DNA of 14,713 bases, from NCBI GenBank assembly GCA_913042885.1, contig CAJWLW010000095.1, forward strand, positions 1 through 14,713, given 5' to 3'. The position numbers and the translations under genes were made by a program. Every line of letters starts with the position of its first letter. The first letter of the stretch is position 1. A model generated the notes under the pieces. That model was not told where the DNA came from. It saw only the letters and a list, made by a program, of their open reading frames with translations, and did not search any database. Origin of the DNA: an uncultured Lentisphaeria bacterium. GTDB lineage: Bacteria > Verrucomicrobiota > Lentisphaeria > JABSQK01 > CAJWLW01. Of the stretch, positions 13,720 through 14,713 are shown one piece after another.

Positions 13720-14713
13720 ATGGACACTGTTTTACTGCTGGGCAGTTTTTTCCCCGGCCAATCGCTGTGGAGTATCAAGCAAGGGTTCGAAGGCATCGGT
13801 TGCGAGGTGATCTATCAGCCGACGCGGGGGTGTATCCGCGCCAGCCTCGATGACGATACCGCCCTGGCGAACGAAGAGGCGGACGTCATCGCTGACCCGA
13901 GCGAGTGGCCGCTGCCGTACGCCGACGTCGAGGCCTTCAAGACGGCGTTGTTCAAGACGATCGAGGCGCGCCGGCCGAAGCTCCTGCTCTGGTGGTTCAG
14001 CAAAGACGATCAACCCCCCGGGCTGATCCGTGAGTTGCGCGAGAAATTTCCATGGTGCAAGACCGTAACGCACACCCAGGACGACCCGTGGGACCTGTTG
14101 GCAAGTCCTGAGTTCTCTGCCGATTTCGAATTTGCGGCAACCTGCTGCAAAGAAAGTGTGGCGGTGTACGCCGAGCGCGGCATCAAGGCGATCGTGCTGT
14201 ACCCGCCCCCGGCTTTGGAGCTGCATCGCACGGCTAAACCTACGCCATTCGAAGACTGCGACTTTTCGGTCACCGTCTTGTCGTTGTATTCAAAGCAGGG
14301 CGGCGACGCGGCCGACTATCTGAAATCCGAGGACGAGGTCGAGCGCATCACCCACACGATCGCCTTCCCCGACCAGCGCGCCCTGCGCCAGGACGTCGTT
14401 CGTACGGTGAACGAGCTCGGGCGTGTTCACATCTACGGCGGCCTGGGATTCGGTGTTTTCGACGATATCCCGCGTGACTGTTACCGTGGTTTCCGGACGT
14501 ATTTCGAATTGCCTGGACTGTATCAGGCTGCGAAGATCAGTATCAACCAGCACAATTCGCCATTGTCATATGGGTACCTGAATCAGCGTGACACGGCGAT
14601 CACCGGCAGCGGCGGTTTCATGCTCACCGATTACGTCAACGGCATCGAGGAGGTTTTTGAAATTGGCAAGGAGATCGATACCTGGGAGACGCTCGATGAG
14701 CTGGCCGACAAGG
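13720..14713 (+). CDS. CgeB-like glycosyltransferase (3' partial)
   Basis: The reading frame from ATG 13720 has no stop up to the right window edge; 331 codons are visible and probably a few dozen are missing. The start has an AGCAGG 9 nt upstream. The opening MDTVLLLGSFFPGQSLWSIKQGFE is a Rossmann-type β-strand/loop of a GT-B glycosyltransferase. CKTVTHTQDDPWDLL (~113-127) corresponds to the 'wDDPw' region. The C-terminal part NELGRVHIYGGLG, LYQAAKISINQHNS, GYLNQRDTAITGSGGFMLTDY and EEVFEIGKEIDTWETLDEL (~230-328) is the typical signature of the CgeB/YkvP-like glycosyltransferase family. That family adds sugars to spore coat, surface or secondary-metabolite acceptors. It is predicted cytosolic and is separated from the upstream glycosidase-like gene by the 27-bp hairpin, so it is probably a separate transcript. 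Confidence 0.85.
   Translation, partial: MDTVLLLGSFFPGQSLWSIKQGFEGIGCEVIYQPTRGCIRASLDDDTALANEEADVIADPSEWPLPYADVEAFKTALFKTIEARRPKLLLWWFSKDDQPPGLIRELREKFPWCKTVTHTQDDPWDLLASPEFSADFEFAATCCKESVAVYAERGIKAIVLYPPPALELHRTAKPTPFEDCDFSVTVLSLYSKQGGDAADYLKSEDEVERITHTIAFPDQRALRQDVVRTVNELGRVHIYGGLGFGVFDDIPRDCYRGFRTYFELPGLYQAAKISINQHNSPLSYGYLNQRDTAITGSGGFMLTDYVNGIEEVFEIGKEIDTWETLDELADK

Noticed and set aside
13732..14226. 164-aa minus-strand open frame opposite the glycosyltransferase
   Set aside because: The plus-strand frame from 13720 gives a continuous CgeB-like protein to the window end, including its signature region.

Overview
The window reads as accessory or lifestyle DNA from a free-living or gut-type bacterium of the PVC superphylum, most likely Lentisphaerota, Kiritimatiellota or a close relative. 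The evidence is a prepilin-like protein with the FTLIELLVVIAII methylation motif and an exact H-x9-DG C-terminal motif, a secreted protein opening with a 'FDYPDG' jelly-roll, glycosidase-like five-bladed propellers ending in a β-sandwich common in PVC genomes, and several PhyH dioxygenases. This placement rests on family knowledge, not on a database search. Base composition is moderately GC-rich throughout. No rRNA, tRNA or CRISPR was seen.

Left edge (1-2050): the 3' part of a fibre-like protein with a C-terminal peptidase S74 intramolecular chaperone domain ends at 886 and is followed by a clear terminator. A class I SAM methyltransferase reading frame without a convincing start follows. Directly after it comes a second, orphan copy of the last ~35 codons of the S74 gene, so the methyltransferase sits between two ~107-bp direct repeats. 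This block abuts a decayed gene of the opposite strand, so it looks like a rearrangement junction.

Centre (2048-11484, all minus strand, read right to left): a tightly packed operon. Order of transcription: prepilin-like protein, short PhyH dioxygenase, propeller B, large secreted TIM-barrel protein (1030 aa), propeller A, a 76-aa unknown, long PhyH dioxygenase, truncated 66-aa gene. Two junctions are ATGA overlaps, one is a 16-nt overlap and two others have only 2-10 nt between genes. A plausible sigma70-type promoter lies at 11530-11558. The gene content suggests processing of an unusual, possibly modified glycan: one exported large glycosidase-like protein, two cytoplasmic propeller enzymes and two Fe(II)/2-oxoglutarate oxygenases. 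The substrate cannot be read from the sequence.

Right edge (11600-14713, plus strand): divergently transcribed from the operon is a 664-aa glycosidase-like protein (β-sandwich, TIM barrel, β-sandwich; no signal peptide). A perfect 27-bp hairpin follows, then a CgeB-like glycosyltransferase that runs off the window.

The most unusual items are the two-dioxygenase/two-propeller operon, the duplicated S74 tail bracketing a methyltransferase, the nonsense-broken gene at the operon end, the 27-bp hairpin built of 9-nt quasi-repeats, and a period-7 repeat that has become the start of a signal peptide.
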